From Treponema sp. (GTDB taxonomy: Bacteria; Spirochaetota; Spirochaetia; Treponematales; Treponemataceae): a stretch of 64,000 nt of DNA. The position numbers and the translations under genes are program-made. Each line of letters starts with the position of its first letter. The stretch's first letter is position 1. The stretch spans positions 1 to 64,000 of the forward strand of contig JAGAZO010000019.1 of the NCBI GenBank assembly GCA_017940005.1, written 5' to 3'. Under the pieces are notes generated by a model. The model saw only the letters and a program-made list of their open reading frames with translations, did not search any database and had not been told where the DNA came from. This document shows, piece by piece, positions 52,494 to 61,577 of the stretch.

Positions 52494-53147
52494 ATGAAAG
52501 ATGGAGTATTTTCAAAATGCGCGGCAGCATTATTCGCTGTTTTCACGTTTGCATTTTTTTCAAGCTGTACTGCGTCAGTTGAACTGCGCGCGCACGACGA
52601 CAGCAGCATAACGGTGGCATATGATGCTTCTTTTGGCGGTGCGTTTATCGAACTCATGCGCGCGCTTGCAGGTGGGCACGATGCGCTGCTTTTCAACGCA
52701 GATGAGATGGCGCGGCAATTTCACGAAGTGGGCATTGAGACAGTGCGCGTGTCGTCTCCTGCTGACGCGTCGCTGTCAGTTGCTGCGACAGTGCCACACA
52801 ATTCGCATGATGCAATTTCGCAATCGGGATGCATTGCCCGCGCGGAACGCAGCATGTCGCTTATTTGTTCTCTTGAAACATTTACAAAGCTGTACGAATC
52901 GCTGCCACCTAGCTTGCAGTCGTATATTGATTTATTTATGGCGCCAATTTTTTCTGGTGATGCAATGACAAAGGGCGAGTACCTTGATTTAGTTGCATCT
53001 GTGTACGGGAAGAAACTTGCCGACGAAGTTGCTGCGGCGCGTGTTAAAATCACAATGTACGGTGGGAATGCAAAGCAGGCATACACTATTCCGCTCGTGG
53101 AACTCTTAACGGCAACGATGCAAAATGTATATTCGATTGCGTGGTAA
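52494..53147 (+). CDS. Putative lipoprotein
   Basis: 217 residues from ATG 52494: signal sequence CAAALFAVFTFAFFSSC with a lipobox at about Cys 22. An upstream ATG (52446) would add 16 residues before the signal peptide and is less likely. TTACAA, a 17-base gap and TTATAT end a few bases before the ATG, so the transcript may be nearly leaderless. The mature protein has a helical C-terminal half (LPPSLQSYIDLFMAPIFSGD, YLDLVASVYGKKLADEV). No family recognised. Confidence 0.65.
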   Translation: MKDGVFSKCAAALFAVFTFAFFSSCTASVELRAHDDSSITVAYDASFGGAFIELMRALAGGHDALLFNADEMARQFHEVGIETVRVSSPADASLSVAATVPHNSHDAISQSGCIARAERSMSLICSLETFTKLYESLPPSLQSYIDLFMAPIFSGDAMTKGEYLDLVASVYGKKLADEVAAARVKITMYGGNAKQAYTIPLVELLTATMQNVYSIAW

Positions 53148-53178
53148 AAAAGTACAAGAAAAAGATGAATGACAAAAA

Positions 53179-53192
53179 TTAGCATTAGCTAA
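53179..53192. promoter_or_regulatory. Operator-like dyad upstream of the hydrogenase operon
   Basis: TTAGCATTAGCTAA, symmetrical in both 5-bp arms, 87 bp before the first hydrogenase gene. TATAAT at 53242-53247 may be the -10 of the operon, which would place the dyad upstream of the promoter; TAAAAT at 53201-53206 with the dyad over its -35 is an alternative. Confidence 0.6.
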
Positions 53193-53278
53193 TTAATTGT
53201 TAAAATTTAATAACTGACTTCCACAAAAATACTTTTTGGTTTATAATAAGTCCAACGATTTCCTTTCAGGAGAAAATA

Positions 53279-53767
53279 ATGGCAAAAGCTGGAAACGTCG
53301 GGTTTTCAAAATCACTGCTTGATTTTATCAAGGAGTGGAAAGAAAAGCCTGGCAACCTCATCATGATTCTGCACCATGTGCAGGAAGAGCAAGGCTTTAT
53401 TTCAAAAGAAGCAGCTATGGAAGTGGCGCGCCTCATTGGTGTGCCGGCAGCGCGTGTGTTTGGGGTGGTGTCGTTTTATCATTTTTTTAAAACGGAAAAA
53501 CCCGGAAAAAATCTTATCAACGTATGTCTCGGTACTGCATGCTATTTAAAAGGCGGGCAGGACATCCTTGACGAATTGCGGGCGCAACTCAAGATTGAAG
53601 AAGGTGCAACGACAACAAAAGACGGACTTTTTTCTGTCGAGGCGGTGCGTTGCATTGGATGCTGCGGATTAGCTCCTGTCATTTCTGTCAACGGCGATGT
53701 GTACGGAAAACTCACTAAAAATCAAGTTAAAGATATTCTTGCGCAGTACAACAAAGCGAGTGCATGA
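53279..53767 (+). CDS. hydC: [FeFe]-hydrogenase NuoE-like subunit
   Basis: 162 residues with a thioredoxin-like [2Fe-2S] fold. The four ligands are in NVCLGTACYLKGG and CIGCCGLAPV, after the helical start LIMILHHVQEEQGFIS. It corresponds to HydC of the trimeric bifurcating hydrogenases and to NuoE of complex I. AGGAG precedes the ATG. Its stop overlaps the next ATG (ATGA). First gene of the operon at 53279-58335, with the TTAG/CTAA dyad upstream. Confidence 0.92.
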   Translation: MAKAGNVGFSKSLLDFIKEWKEKPGNLIMILHHVQEEQGFISKEAAMEVARLIGVPAARVFGVVSFYHFFKTEKPGKNLINVCLGTACYLKGGQDILDELRAQLKIEEGATTTKDGLFSVEAVRCIGCCGLAPVISVNGDVYGKLTKNQVKDILAQYNKASA

Positions 53768-54312
53768 TGCATTATTCACTGTGCGATATGATTGCCGACA
53801 TTACGCAAAACAGCGTTGAAGCCGGGGCAAGCCATATCACGCTTGAATGCGTGCAGAGCGCGGATGTGCTTGACGTAACGGTGAAAGATGACGGAAAAGG
53901 CATGAACAAGGAAACGCTTGACAAAGCAAAAAGTCCGTTTTACACCGACGGCATAAAGCATCCGAAGAGAAAAGTTGGATTGGGAATCCCATTCCTGATT
54001 CAAACGGCAGAGGAAACTGACGGCTCGTGGAACATCCAGTCAGAGCCAGGAAAGGGAACGACAGTGACGATGCGGTTCAATTTAACAAACATCGATACGC
54101 CGCCTGTCGGCAATCTCTCTGAATTATTTTTTTCTATGATGACGCTGCCAGGAGAATACGACATGGATATTCATCGAGTTGATGCTGTTGCGCAGCGCGA
54201 CTATTCGCTCAACCGCAGTGAATTGCAAGAAACACTTGGCGGCGAACTTTCGTCAGCGGCATCGCAGATACTGCTGAAAAAGTTTATCGACTCGCAAGAG
54301 TATGGAATATAA
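53764..54312 (+). CDS. HATPase-domain protein in the hydrogenase operon
   Basis: 182 residues forming a GHKL ATPase fold without kinase phospho-acceptor: N box DMIADITQNSVEAGASH, G1 DDGKGM, G2 KVGLGIPFLIQTAEE, and GKGTTVTMRF. Anti-sigma-factor-like or chaperone-like ATPases of this size are found in hydrogenase operons of Clostridia and Thermoanaerobacter, where their role is unsettled. The C terminus (residues 120-182) is specific and has no metal motif. Position inside the operon suggests a regulatory or maturation role. Confidence 0.85.
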   Translation: MMHYSLCDMIADITQNSVEAGASHITLECVQSADVLDVTVKDDGKGMNKETLDKAKSPFYTDGIKHPKRKVGLGIPFLIQTAEETDGSWNIQSEPGKGTTVTMRFNLTNIDTPPVGNLSELFFSMMTLPGEYDMDIHRVDAVAQRDYSLNRSELQETLGGELSSAASQILLKKFIDSQEYGI

Positions 54313-54381
54313 ATATGGGCATGTGAACGTTGCCGCTGATGTGGTTCGACATTGCTCAAGCATATTGATTAGGAGAAAGCT

Positions 54382-54765
54382 ATGACGCTGGAAGAACTGC
54401 GCAAGATGCGCACGCAGATGAAGACGGAAGTCGAAAAACGCGAGACGGCCGGCAAGACAACGCAAGTGATTGTCGGCATGGGCACGTGTGGAATCGCGTC
54501 GGGGGCAAAAGAGACGTTCAACGAATTCTTGAAGCTCATCGATGAAAACGGGCTTGCCGACCACGTGATGCTCCGTCAAACAGGATGCATGGGCTTATGC
54601 TCTCACGAGCCTACGGTGGAAGTTGTGGCACCAGATATGCCGCGCGTTATCTATGGTGACGTAAAAGCGAGTGTGGCAAAAGATATTGTTGAAAAGCATT
54701 TGCTGAAAAAAGAACTGCTTGACAATCTTATTATCGACAAACCTGCCGCTGATATACTGCAATAG
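54382..54765 (+). CDS. Thioredoxin-like [2Fe-2S] ferredoxin
   Basis: 127 residues. Cysteines in VGMGTCGIASGAKETF and RQTGCMGLCSHEPTVEV give the four ligands of a thioredoxin-fold [2Fe-2S] cluster. It is like a free-standing copy of the N-terminal domain of the next protein. It probably passes electrons between the NuoE- and NuoF-like subunits or to another acceptor. AGGAG precedes the ATG. Confidence 0.9.
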   Translation: MTLEELRKMRTQMKTEVEKRETAGKTTQVIVGMGTCGIASGAKETFNEFLKLIDENGLADHVMLRQTGCMGLCSHEPTVEVVAPDMPRVIYGDVKASVAKDIVEKHLLKKELLDNLIIDKPAADILQ

Positions 54766-54774
54766 GAGAAGGTG

Positions 54775-56556
54775 ATGGCATATTCACATTATATTTTGGT
54801 GTGTGGCGGTTCTGCGTGTGAATCAAGTGCTGCAAAAAAAATTTATGAAAACTTGCTCGCAGAGGCAAAAACACAGGGCGTTGAAAAAGATGTCCAGATA
54901 GTTAAGACGGGCTGCTTCGGTTTTTGTGAAAAAGGTCCTATCGTAAAAGTGCTTCCCGAAGATTCATTCTATGTGAATGTTGTTCCTGAAGACGCGCACG
55001 AAATCATTGCGGAGCAAATTATCAAAGGACGCGAAGTGCCGCGCCTGCTCTACGACAAATCAAAAAAATCTGTTACTGACGTTGACGATATTCCGTTTTA
55101 TAAAAAGCAGCTTCGCATTGTGCTGCGCAATTGCGGCGTTATCAATCCTGAAAGCATTGAAGAATATATTGCGCGCGACGGCTATGCTGGTCTTGAGAAG
55201 GCGCTGTTTGAAATGACGCCAGAAAAAATTGTGGAAGAGGTAAAAGTTTCTGGTTTGCGCGGTCGCGGCGGCGCAGGCTTTCCAACTGGTTTGAAATGGG
55301 AAGCTGGTTTGAGAGCAAAAGGCGCAGAAAAGTATGTCGTGTGCAATGCAGACGAAGGTGACCCTGGCGCATACATGGACCGCTCCACAATTGAAGGCGA
55401 TCCGCATTCAATCCTTGAAGCGATGATTATCTGCGGCAAGGCAATAGGCGCGCACAGAGGATTTGTGTACATTCGCGCAGAATATCCGCTTGCAGTGCAT
55501 CGTCTCGAAATGGCTATTGAGCAGGCGCACGAACACGGCTTGCTCGGCAAAAATATTCTCGGTTCTGGGTTTGATTTTGACATTGAAATCCGTCTTGGTG
55601 CAGGCGCGTTCGTGTGTGGCGAAGAGACTGCGTTGCTCCGTTCTATCGAAGGAAAGCGCGGCATGCCGACGCCAAAACCGCCGTTCCCCGCGCAATCAGG
55701 ATTGTGGGGCATGCCTACCGTCATAGACAACGTGGAAACGCTTGCGAATATTCCCGTCATCATTACAAAAGGCGCGAACTGGTTTAATAAAATCGGCGAT
55801 GAAGATTCAACAGGTACAAAAGTGTTTGCGCTTACCGGCAAAATTGCAAACTCTGGTCTTGTCGAGGTGCCTATGGGAACAACGTTGCGCGAAATCATTT
55901 TTGAAATAGGCGGCGGCATCAAGAACGGCAAAAAATTCAAAGGCGTGCAAACAGGCGGACCTTCTGGCGGCATCATTTCTGAATCGGAACTTGACACGCC
56001 GATTGATTTTGGCGCGCTTGTCAAGCTCGGCTCCATGATGGGTTCTGGCGGCATGATTGTCATGGACGAAGACGACTGCGTGGTAGATATTTCAAAGTTC
56101 TACATGGAATTCTGCGTTGACGAAAGTTGCGGCAAATGCTCTCCGTGCCGCATCGGTACGCGCCAAATGTATACAATCCTCGATAAAATTTCAAAAGGCA
56201 ACGGCACAATGGACGACCTTAAAAAATTGGAAGACATTGGCAGCGCAATGCAGACATGTTCGCTGTGCGCGCTCGGTCAGTCTGCGCCGAATCCGACGCT
56301 TTCAACGCTCAAAAAATTTCGCAGCGAATACGAGGCACATGTTGTCGATAAAAAATGCTCGCCAGGAAAATGCAAAAACTTGCTCACCTATTTTATCACT
56401 GAAAAGTGCATTGGCTGTACGGCGTGCGCGCGTCAGTGCCCGGTGAGCTGCATCTCTGGTGAAGTAAAATCGCGCCACGTGATTGACCAAGCGAAGTGCG
56501 TAAAGTGCGGCTCATGCGAACGCGCGTGCAAGTTCCATGCAATCATACGGAAATAA
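54775..56556 (+). CDS. hydB: [FeFe]-hydrogenase NuoF-like flavoprotein subunit
   Basis: 593 residues from ATG 54775. Order of domains: thioredoxin-like [2Fe-2S] (CGGSACESSAAKK, KTGCFGFCEKGP; 1-100), the NAD/FMN domain (GLRGRGGAGFPTGLKW, CNADEGDPGAYMDR, GAGAFVCGEETALL), an N-type [4Fe-4S] motif (ESCGKCSPCRIGTRQM and a later Cys), and a C-terminal 2x[4Fe-4S] ferredoxin (CIGCTACARQCPVSC, CVKCGSCERACKF). It carries the NAD site where hydrogen, NADH and ferredoxin electrons meet in bifurcating enzymes. Confidence 0.95.
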   Translation: MAYSHYILVCGGSACESSAAKKIYENLLAEAKTQGVEKDVQIVKTGCFGFCEKGPIVKVLPEDSFYVNVVPEDAHEIIAEQIIKGREVPRLLYDKSKKSVTDVDDIPFYKKQLRIVLRNCGVINPESIEEYIARDGYAGLEKALFEMTPEKIVEEVKVSGLRGRGGAGFPTGLKWEAGLRAKGAEKYVVCNADEGDPGAYMDRSTIEGDPHSILEAMIICGKAIGAHRGFVYIRAEYPLAVHRLEMAIEQAHEHGLLGKNILGSGFDFDIEIRLGAGAFVCGEETALLRSIEGKRGMPTPKPPFPAQSGLWGMPTVIDNVETLANIPVIITKGANWFNKIGDEDSTGTKVFALTGKIANSGLVEVPMGTTLREIIFEIGGGIKNGKKFKGVQTGGPSGGIISESELDTPIDFGALVKLGSMMGSGGMIVMDEDDCVVDISKFYMEFCVDESCGKCSPCRIGTRQMYTILDKISKGNGTMDDLKKLEDIGSAMQTCSLCALGQSAPNPTLSTLKKFRSEYEAHVVDKKCSPGKCKNLLTYFITEKCIGCTACARQCPVSCISGEVKSRHVIDQAKCVKCGSCERACKFHAIIRK

Positions 56557-56568
56557 GGAGCAGTGACT

Positions 56569-58335
56569 ATGGCAAAAGTAACATTAACAATAAATGGACA
56601 GCAGGTGACTGTTCCTGCAGGAACGACAGTCAAGCAAGCTGCGGAGTCAATCGGCGCGAACATTCCGTCGCTGTGCTATAATCCCGATTTAAAGCCGTGG
56701 GCATCGTGCGGGTTGTGTGTTATTAAAAATGTTGACCCTCGTACTGGACGGGCGCGCATGGCACGTTCGTGCTGCACGGAAGTTACACCTGGCATGTGCA
56801 TTGTCACCGATGATGCAGAGCTTCGCAAAGCGCGGCGCACTGTGCTTGAACTGATTTTGTCAAATCACCCGAACGACTGTCTCAAATGCGCGCGCAATCA
56901 TCAGTGCGAGCTGCAAACGATTGCAGCAGATTTTGGTTTGCGCGAAATCAGATTTGACACTATGCTCAAAAATCAGGAGGAAGACAACTCGTATGCGGAA
57001 ATTGTGCTGCACCGCGACAAGTGCATCAACTGTGGTCGTTGCGTAACGGCGTGCCAGGAAGTGCAAAATGTATGGGCGCTTGAATACAACGGGCGCGGCG
57101 ACAAAACGGTGATTGGTCCTGTTGGCGGCGTTGATATTGCACACAGTCCGTGCGTTCATTGCGGGCAATGTGCAGTGCACTGCCCTGTTGGTGCAATTAC
57201 GTTCAGCACGCCGATTGACGAAGTGTTTGACAAAATTGCAGACAAAGAGATTACAACTGTTGCCGCGATTGCGCCGTCTGTGCGTGTAGCGTTGGGCGAA
57301 GAGTTTGGCTTTAAGCCGGGTACGCTTGCAACAGGCAAAGTATACGCTGCGCTCCGTGCACTCGGTTTTGATTACGTGCACGACACAAACTTTGGCGCAG
57401 ACTTGACAATTATGGAAGAAGGCACGGAATTGCTCAAACGCCTTACCACAAAAGGCAGCAAGCTCCCGCTGTTTACAAGCTGTTGTCCCGGATGGGTCGA
57501 TTACGCGGAAAAACGCTACCACGACATGCTGCCGCATCTTTCCTCTGCAAAGTCTCCGCAACAAATGCAAGGCGCAATGACGAAGACGTATTTTGCTGAC
57601 AAAATCGGCGTGAAAAAAAACAAAATCTACAACGTGTCGATTATGCCATGCACGGCAAAATTGTTTGAAAGCGCGCGCGACAAAAACATGAAATCGAGCG
57701 GTGCGCAAGATTACGACATAGTGATTACAACGCGGGAACTTGCGCATCTTATCCACCGCGCAGGAATCGACTTTGCGCATTTGTCGGAAAGTCATGCGGA
57801 CAATTTTTTGGGCGCATACAGCGGGGCAGGCACAATATTCGGCGCAACGGGCGGCGTGATGGAAGCAGCATTGCGCACAGCGTATTATCTCGTGAACAAA
57901 AAAGAGATGAAGCCTATTGATTATATGCCTGCGCGCGGCTTGAAAGATGTGCGCACAGCGGAAGTCAAAATCAACAAGGACACAAAAGTGCGCATTGCTA
58001 TCGTGCATCAGCTCGGAAATGTTGACCAAGTTGTGCAGCAAATACGCCAGGAGCTTGCGGAAGGCAAAGAGCCGTCGTTCCACTTTATTGAAGTGATGGC
58101 ATGTCGCGGCGGATGTATTGCTGGTGGCGGTCAGCCGTATGGTGCAACAGATGAAATCCGCAAAAAACGCGCGGCAGCGTTGTATAAAGACGATAAAGGC
58201 AAAAAGCAGCGACAGAGCCACAACAACCCGGAAATCAAAGCTATCTACAAAGATTTTCTTGGCAACCCCGGCAGCGAAAAAGCTGAGCACTATTTGCATA
58301 CAACGTATACAAAACGACCTCTGTATGCAGAGTAA
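56569..58335 (+). CDS. hydA: [FeFe]-hydrogenase catalytic subunit
   Basis: 588 residues from ATG 56569 (AAGGAG site). N-terminal [2Fe-2S] (CYNPDLKPWASCGLC), His-ligated [4Fe-4S] (HPNDCLKCARNHQC), two [4Fe-4S] clusters (CINCGRCVTACQ, CVHCGQCAVHCP), then the H-cluster domain with TSCCPGWVDYAEK, MPCTAKLFESAR and EVMACRGGCIAGGGQPYG. All H-cluster cysteines are present, so it should be active in H2 production or use. The maturases HydE, HydF and HydG are not in this window. A strong terminator follows. Confidence 0.97.
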   Translation: MAKVTLTINGQQVTVPAGTTVKQAAESIGANIPSLCYNPDLKPWASCGLCVIKNVDPRTGRARMARSCCTEVTPGMCIVTDDAELRKARRTVLELILSNHPNDCLKCARNHQCELQTIAADFGLREIRFDTMLKNQEEDNSYAEIVLHRDKCINCGRCVTACQEVQNVWALEYNGRGDKTVIGPVGGVDIAHSPCVHCGQCAVHCPVGAITFSTPIDEVFDKIADKEITTVAAIAPSVRVALGEEFGFKPGTLATGKVYAALRALGFDYVHDTNFGADLTIMEEGTELLKRLTTKGSKLPLFTSCCPGWVDYAEKRYHDMLPHLSSAKSPQQMQGAMTKTYFADKIGVKKNKIYNVSIMPCTAKLFESARDKNMKSSGAQDYDIVITTRELAHLIHRAGIDFAHLSESHADNFLGAYSGAGTIFGATGGVMEAALRTAYYLVNKKEMKPIDYMPARGLKDVRTAEVKINKDTKVRIAIVHQLGNVDQVVQQIRQELAEGKEPSFHFIEVMACRGGCIAGGGQPYGATDEIRKKRAAALYKDDKGKKQRQSHNNPEIKAIYKDFLGNPGSEKAEHYLHTTYTKRPLYAE

Positions 58336-58450
58336 ATGAGCAACAGTATGTTGCATCGTATGTAACGGAAGCGGTGCCACATCCCTGTGCCGCGAACAGC
58401 GCATACATCATACATCAAACGCGCAATGTATACGGAATGCGTAAGCGTTT

Positions 58451-58482
58451 AAAAACGGCACTGAAATAGTGTGCCGTTTTTA
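58451..58482 (+). terminator. Rho-independent terminator of the hydrogenase operon
   Basis: AAAAACGGCAC pairs with GTGCCGTTTTT (11 bp, 9-base loop), followed by T. Confidence 0.9.
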
Positions 58483-58551
58483 ATTTGCTTTTCAAGCTTG
58501 TGTTACCATGAAATAATATCATCCTGTATAGCAATATTTTTGTGAAAAAAG

Positions 58552-58565
58552 TTAGCATATGCTAT
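58552..58565. promoter_or_regulatory. Operator-like dyad 1 upstream of feo
   Basis: TTAGCATATGCTAT, one base from the perfect palindrome, directly next to the -35 TTGACA (58565-58570). Confidence 0.75.
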
Positions 58566-58593
58566 TGACAATTATTTCGAGTTAGCGTATATT
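58565..58593 (+). promoter_or_regulatory. feo promoter
   Basis: TTGACA (58565-58570), exactly 17 bases, TATATT (58588-58593). Operator-like dyads touch the -35 and cover the -10. Confidence 0.8.
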
Positions 58594-58595
58594 AA
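58582..58595. promoter_or_regulatory. Operator-like dyad 2 over the feo -10
   Basis: TTAGCGTATATTAA, centred 30 bp (about three helical turns) from dyad 1. A weaker third match, TTAGGTAGACTAA with 13-base spacing, lies at 58603-58615. Confidence 0.6.
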
Positions 58596-58662
58596 CTAGT
58601 GATTAGGTAGACTAATTATGCAGTTATAGTATGCACGAAAATGCAAAAGGAGGAAGTATACG

Positions 58663-58872
58663 ATGCCATTGTCAATGTGTGGTATTGGTCAAGAGTGCAC
58701 GGTAAAAAAAGTTGGTGGCTCGCCAGAAATCAAGCAGCGCCTCAATGAAATCGGTTTTAATGTGGGAACACCAGTGTCGGTCGTTTCTTCAATAAATGGG
58801 AACATCATTGTACAAGTGAAAGATTCCCGTTTTGCAATAGACAGGGCTATGGCAAACCGCATTATGGTGTAA
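58663..58872 (+). CDS. feoA: FeoA-domain protein 1
   Basis: 69 residues, an SH3-like FeoA domain: MSMCGIGQECTVKKVGGSPE, RLNEIGFNVGTPVSVVS, GNIIVQVKDSRFAIDRAMAN. It helps FeoB in ferrous-iron uptake on the cytosolic side. It is first in the feo operon and 17 bp before the second feoA. GGAGG is about 11 bases before the ATG. Confidence 0.93.
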   Translation: MPLSMCGIGQECTVKKVGGSPEIKQRLNEIGFNVGTPVSVVSSINGNIIVQVKDSRFAIDRAMANRIMV

Positions 58873-58889
58873 TTGGAGGCATGAAGGTG

Positions 58890-59111
58890 ATGAAAACTTT
58901 GAAAGATGTTACTGTCGGGCAAACAGTAACGGTAAAAAAGCTGGCAGGAGAAGGCGCGCTCAAACGCCGTCTCATGGACATGGGGTTTACGAACGGATGC
59001 AGCGTGTACATACGCAAAGTTGCGCCGCTTGGTGATCCAGTTGAAGTGACAATCAGAGGATACGAGTTGAGTGTCCGCAAAAATGATGCTGAGTGCATCG
59101 AAGTTGAGTGA
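58890..59111 (+). CDS. feoA: FeoA-domain protein 2
   Basis: 73 residues: TLKDVTVGQTVTVKKLAGEG, RRLMDMGFTNGCSVYIRKVA, LGDPVEVTIRGYELSVRK. The start is taken at ATG 58890 (MKTLKDV fits the family); ATG 58881 is also in frame, with GGAGG only one or two bases away. The two FeoA proteins are only distantly similar, so they are not a recent duplication. They may bind different parts of FeoB. Confidence 0.92.
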   Translation: MKTLKDVTVGQTVTVKKLAGEGALKRRLMDMGFTNGCSVYIRKVAPLGDPVEVTIRGYELSVRKNDAECIEVE

Positions 59112-59120
59112 GGTGGCAGC

Positions 59121-61328
59121 ATGGCAACGATAAAAATAGCGCTTGCAGGAAATCCAAACTGCGGCAAGACGACAATGTTCAACTCACTCACTGGTGCAAA
59201 TCAATATGTTGGTAACTGGCCGGGTGTCACTGTAGAAAAAAAAGAGGGCAAGCTGAAAGGCAACACAGGCGTTGTTATAACCGATTTGCCCGGCATTTAT
59301 TCACTTTCTCCGTATACATCAGAAGAAGTGGTAAGCCGCGACTACCTCGCAAGTGATGAGCCGAGCGCAGTTTTAAATCTTGTTGATGCAACAAACATTG
59401 AGCGCAACTTGTATCTTACAACGCAGATTCTTGAATTGGGAAAACCTGTCGTTGTCGCGCTCAACATGATTGATATTTTGAAAAAATCTGGCGACCAGAT
59501 AGACAGCGCAAAACTTGCCGCCGCGCTCGGCTGCACAGTGATTGAAACGTCTGCGCTCAAAGGCACGGGCGTAAAAGAAGCGGCGAAGGCTGCCGTAGAA
59601 GAAGCGCGCGCTGCAAAGACAGTGTCGCCGAAAGCATGTTTTTCCAGCGATGTTGAAAATGCCATTTCACAAATGGAAGCGCTTGTGCCGTCTTCTGTTG
59701 CTGCGCATTTGAAACGCTGGTATGCAATCAAGATGATTGAGCGCGACAGCGTTGTCATGGAGCGTTTGCATCTTGCTGCTGCGGATGTTGCAAAAGCAGA
59801 GGCCATTATAAAAGCGCTTGAAACTGCTCACAACGATGACAGCGAGTCGCTCATAACAAATGAGCGTTACAACTACATCACGACGCTTTTAAAAGGTTGT
59901 CACAAAAAATCAACGCGTACGCTCACTATGTCAGACAAAGTTGACAGAGTTATAACAAATCGCTGGCTCGGCATTCCCATTTTCTTGCTCGTCATGTGGT
60001 TTGTATACTGGGTGGCTATTTCCACAGTCGGCACGATGGGAACAGATTGGGCAAATGATACGTTGTTCGGCGAATGGATTCAAGGCGGCACAGAGGCGTT
60101 CCTTGAAAATGCTGGCGCAAACGAAATTTTGATTGACTGCATTGTGAATGGCATTTTGGGCGGACTCGGCGCAGTCTTGGGATTCGTTCCGCAGATGGCA
60201 GTGCTTTTCTTGCTGCTTTCCATCCTTGAGGACTGCGGCTACATGGCACGCATTGCATTCGTCATGGACCGTGTGTTCCGTCAGTTTGGACTTTCTGGAA
60301 AATCATTCATTCCGTTGCTCATCTCTTCTGGTTGCGGCGTTCCGGGCATTATGGCAAGCCGCACGATTGAAAACGACAATGACAAACGCATGACGATTAT
60401 GACAACGACATGGATTCCGTGCGGCGCAAAGTTGCCCGTCATTGCGCTCATGGCATCAGTACTTGCGACAAAGCTCACTGGTGGCGACGCATCGTTTGTT
60501 GGTCCGCTCATGTATGTCATAGGCATAGGTTCTGTGCTCATTGCGGCAATTATTCTTAAAAAGACAAAGCAGTTTCACGGACCTGCTGCGCCATTTGTCA
60601 TGGAGTTGCCGCAGTATCACCTGCCGCATGTAAAGACAGTGCTTTTGCACACGTGGGAGCGCGTAAAGAGCTTTGCAATCAAAGCGGGTACTATTTTGTT
60701 CCTTGCATGCATTGTGATATGGTTCCTTTCAAGCTATGGATTTGGCGAAGACGGATTTGGGCTTGTTGACGCGCCCGATTCAATTCTCGCTGCAATAGGT
60801 GGTGTGCTTCGCTACATCTTTATCCCGCTTGGATTTGGCGGTGAAACTGGTGGTTGGCAGGCGGCAGCGGCCTCTGTCTCTGGCTTCTCTGCAAAAGAAG
60901 CGATTGTCTCCACGATGGGCGTTCTTGCAAATGTTGACCCAGAGATTGCAGAAGCTGCACTTGAAGAGGAAGAGGCTATTGCAACTGTTGTCGGTGCTGT
61001 AGGTTCGTGGTTCCCCACAGGAATGGCAGCGTTCAGCTTTCTCATGTTCAATTTGCTCGACTCGCCATGTCTTGCTGCAATCGCAACAATGGCAAACGAG
61101 TTGAAAAACCGCAAGTGGTTCTGGTTTGCAATCGCATTCCAAAATGTGTTTGCATATATTTTGACAATGATTGTGTATCAGCTTGGCATGCTCATTGTGC
61201 ACGGCGTGTTCGGAGTGGGAACAGTCGTCGCAATCGTGTTTGCGCTTGCGTTGCTTGTTGCGTTGTTCAGGCCTAATCCATATGCAAAGGAAGACGCAAT
61301 GAGAAAGGCGGCAATGGCAGCTGCATGA
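59121..61328 (+). CDS. feoB: Ferrous-iron transporter FeoB
   Basis: 735 residues. N-terminal G domain: G1 GNPNCGKTTMFN, G3 DLPGIYSLSPYTSEE, G4 ALNMID and G5 ETSALKGTG; a helical GDI region (to about 270); then the membrane part with two gate repeats, SSGCGVPGIMASRTIEND and GETGGWQAAAASVSGFSAKE, separated by a Nucleos_tra2-like core. It imports Fe2+ across the inner membrane. GAGGTGG precedes the ATG. Confidence 0.97.
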   Translation: MATIKIALAGNPNCGKTTMFNSLTGANQYVGNWPGVTVEKKEGKLKGNTGVVITDLPGIYSLSPYTSEEVVSRDYLASDEPSAVLNLVDATNIERNLYLTTQILELGKPVVVALNMIDILKKSGDQIDSAKLAAALGCTVIETSALKGTGVKEAAKAAVEEARAAKTVSPKACFSSDVENAISQMEALVPSSVAAHLKRWYAIKMIERDSVVMERLHLAAADVAKAEAIIKALETAHNDDSESLITNERYNYITTLLKGCHKKSTRTLTMSDKVDRVITNRWLGIPIFLLVMWFVYWVAISTVGTMGTDWANDTLFGEWIQGGTEAFLENAGANEILIDCIVNGILGGLGAVLGFVPQMAVLFLLLSILEDCGYMARIAFVMDRVFRQFGLSGKSFIPLLISSGCGVPGIMASRTIENDNDKRMTIMTTTWIPCGAKLPVIALMASVLATKLTGGDASFVGPLMYVIGIGSVLIAAIILKKTKQFHGPAAPFVMELPQYHLPHVKTVLLHTWERVKSFAIKAGTILFLACIVIWFLSSYGFGEDGFGLVDAPDSILAAIGGVLRYIFIPLGFGGETGGWQAAAASVSGFSAKEAIVSTMGVLANVDPEIAEAALEEEEAIATVVGAVGSWFPTGMAAFSFLMFNLLDSPCLAAIATMANELKNRKWFWFAIAFQNVFAYILTMIVYQLGMLIVHGVFGVGTVVAIVFALALLVALFRPNPYAKEDAMRKAAMAAA

Positions 61329-61403
61329 TACCGAAATGCGTTGCGCGATTGCGCCGCATCGCATAAAGTTGTCGCAAAATGGTGCATTATATTTGAGGCA
61401 GAT

Positions 61404-61565
61404 ATGATTGCAAATATTATAGTTGGTGCTGTTCTTGCAGCAGGTGTCGCATTTTCACTCCGCTCGATTGTCAAACAGTGGCGTGATGCAAAGCGTACTG
61501 GCAACATGGGGTGTATTGGATGCAGTTGCGGATGCAGCAGCGATTATTGCTGTCATGAAAAATGA
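61404..61565 (+). CDS. FeoB-associated Cys-rich membrane protein
   Basis: 53 residues from ATG 61404 (GAGG five bases before). One membrane helix (IANIIVGAVLAAGVAFSL), a basic segment, then a Cys-rich tail (GCIGCSCGCSSDYCCHEK) with seven Cys, the hallmark of the FeoB-associated family (PF12669). Probably binds iron or shields it at the transporter exit. It is followed by the DUF3793 gene 12 bp later. Confidence 0.9.
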   Translation: MIANIIVGAVLAAGVAFSLRSIVKQWRDAKRTGNMGCIGCSCGCSSDYCCHEK

Positions 61566-61577
61566 GCGGGGTGCGTC

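Noticed and set aside
56860-58404. 514-codon minus-strand frame antisense to hydA
   Set aside because: All H-cluster and ferredoxin motifs are on the plus strand. The reverse frame has no family features and no ribosome-binding site.
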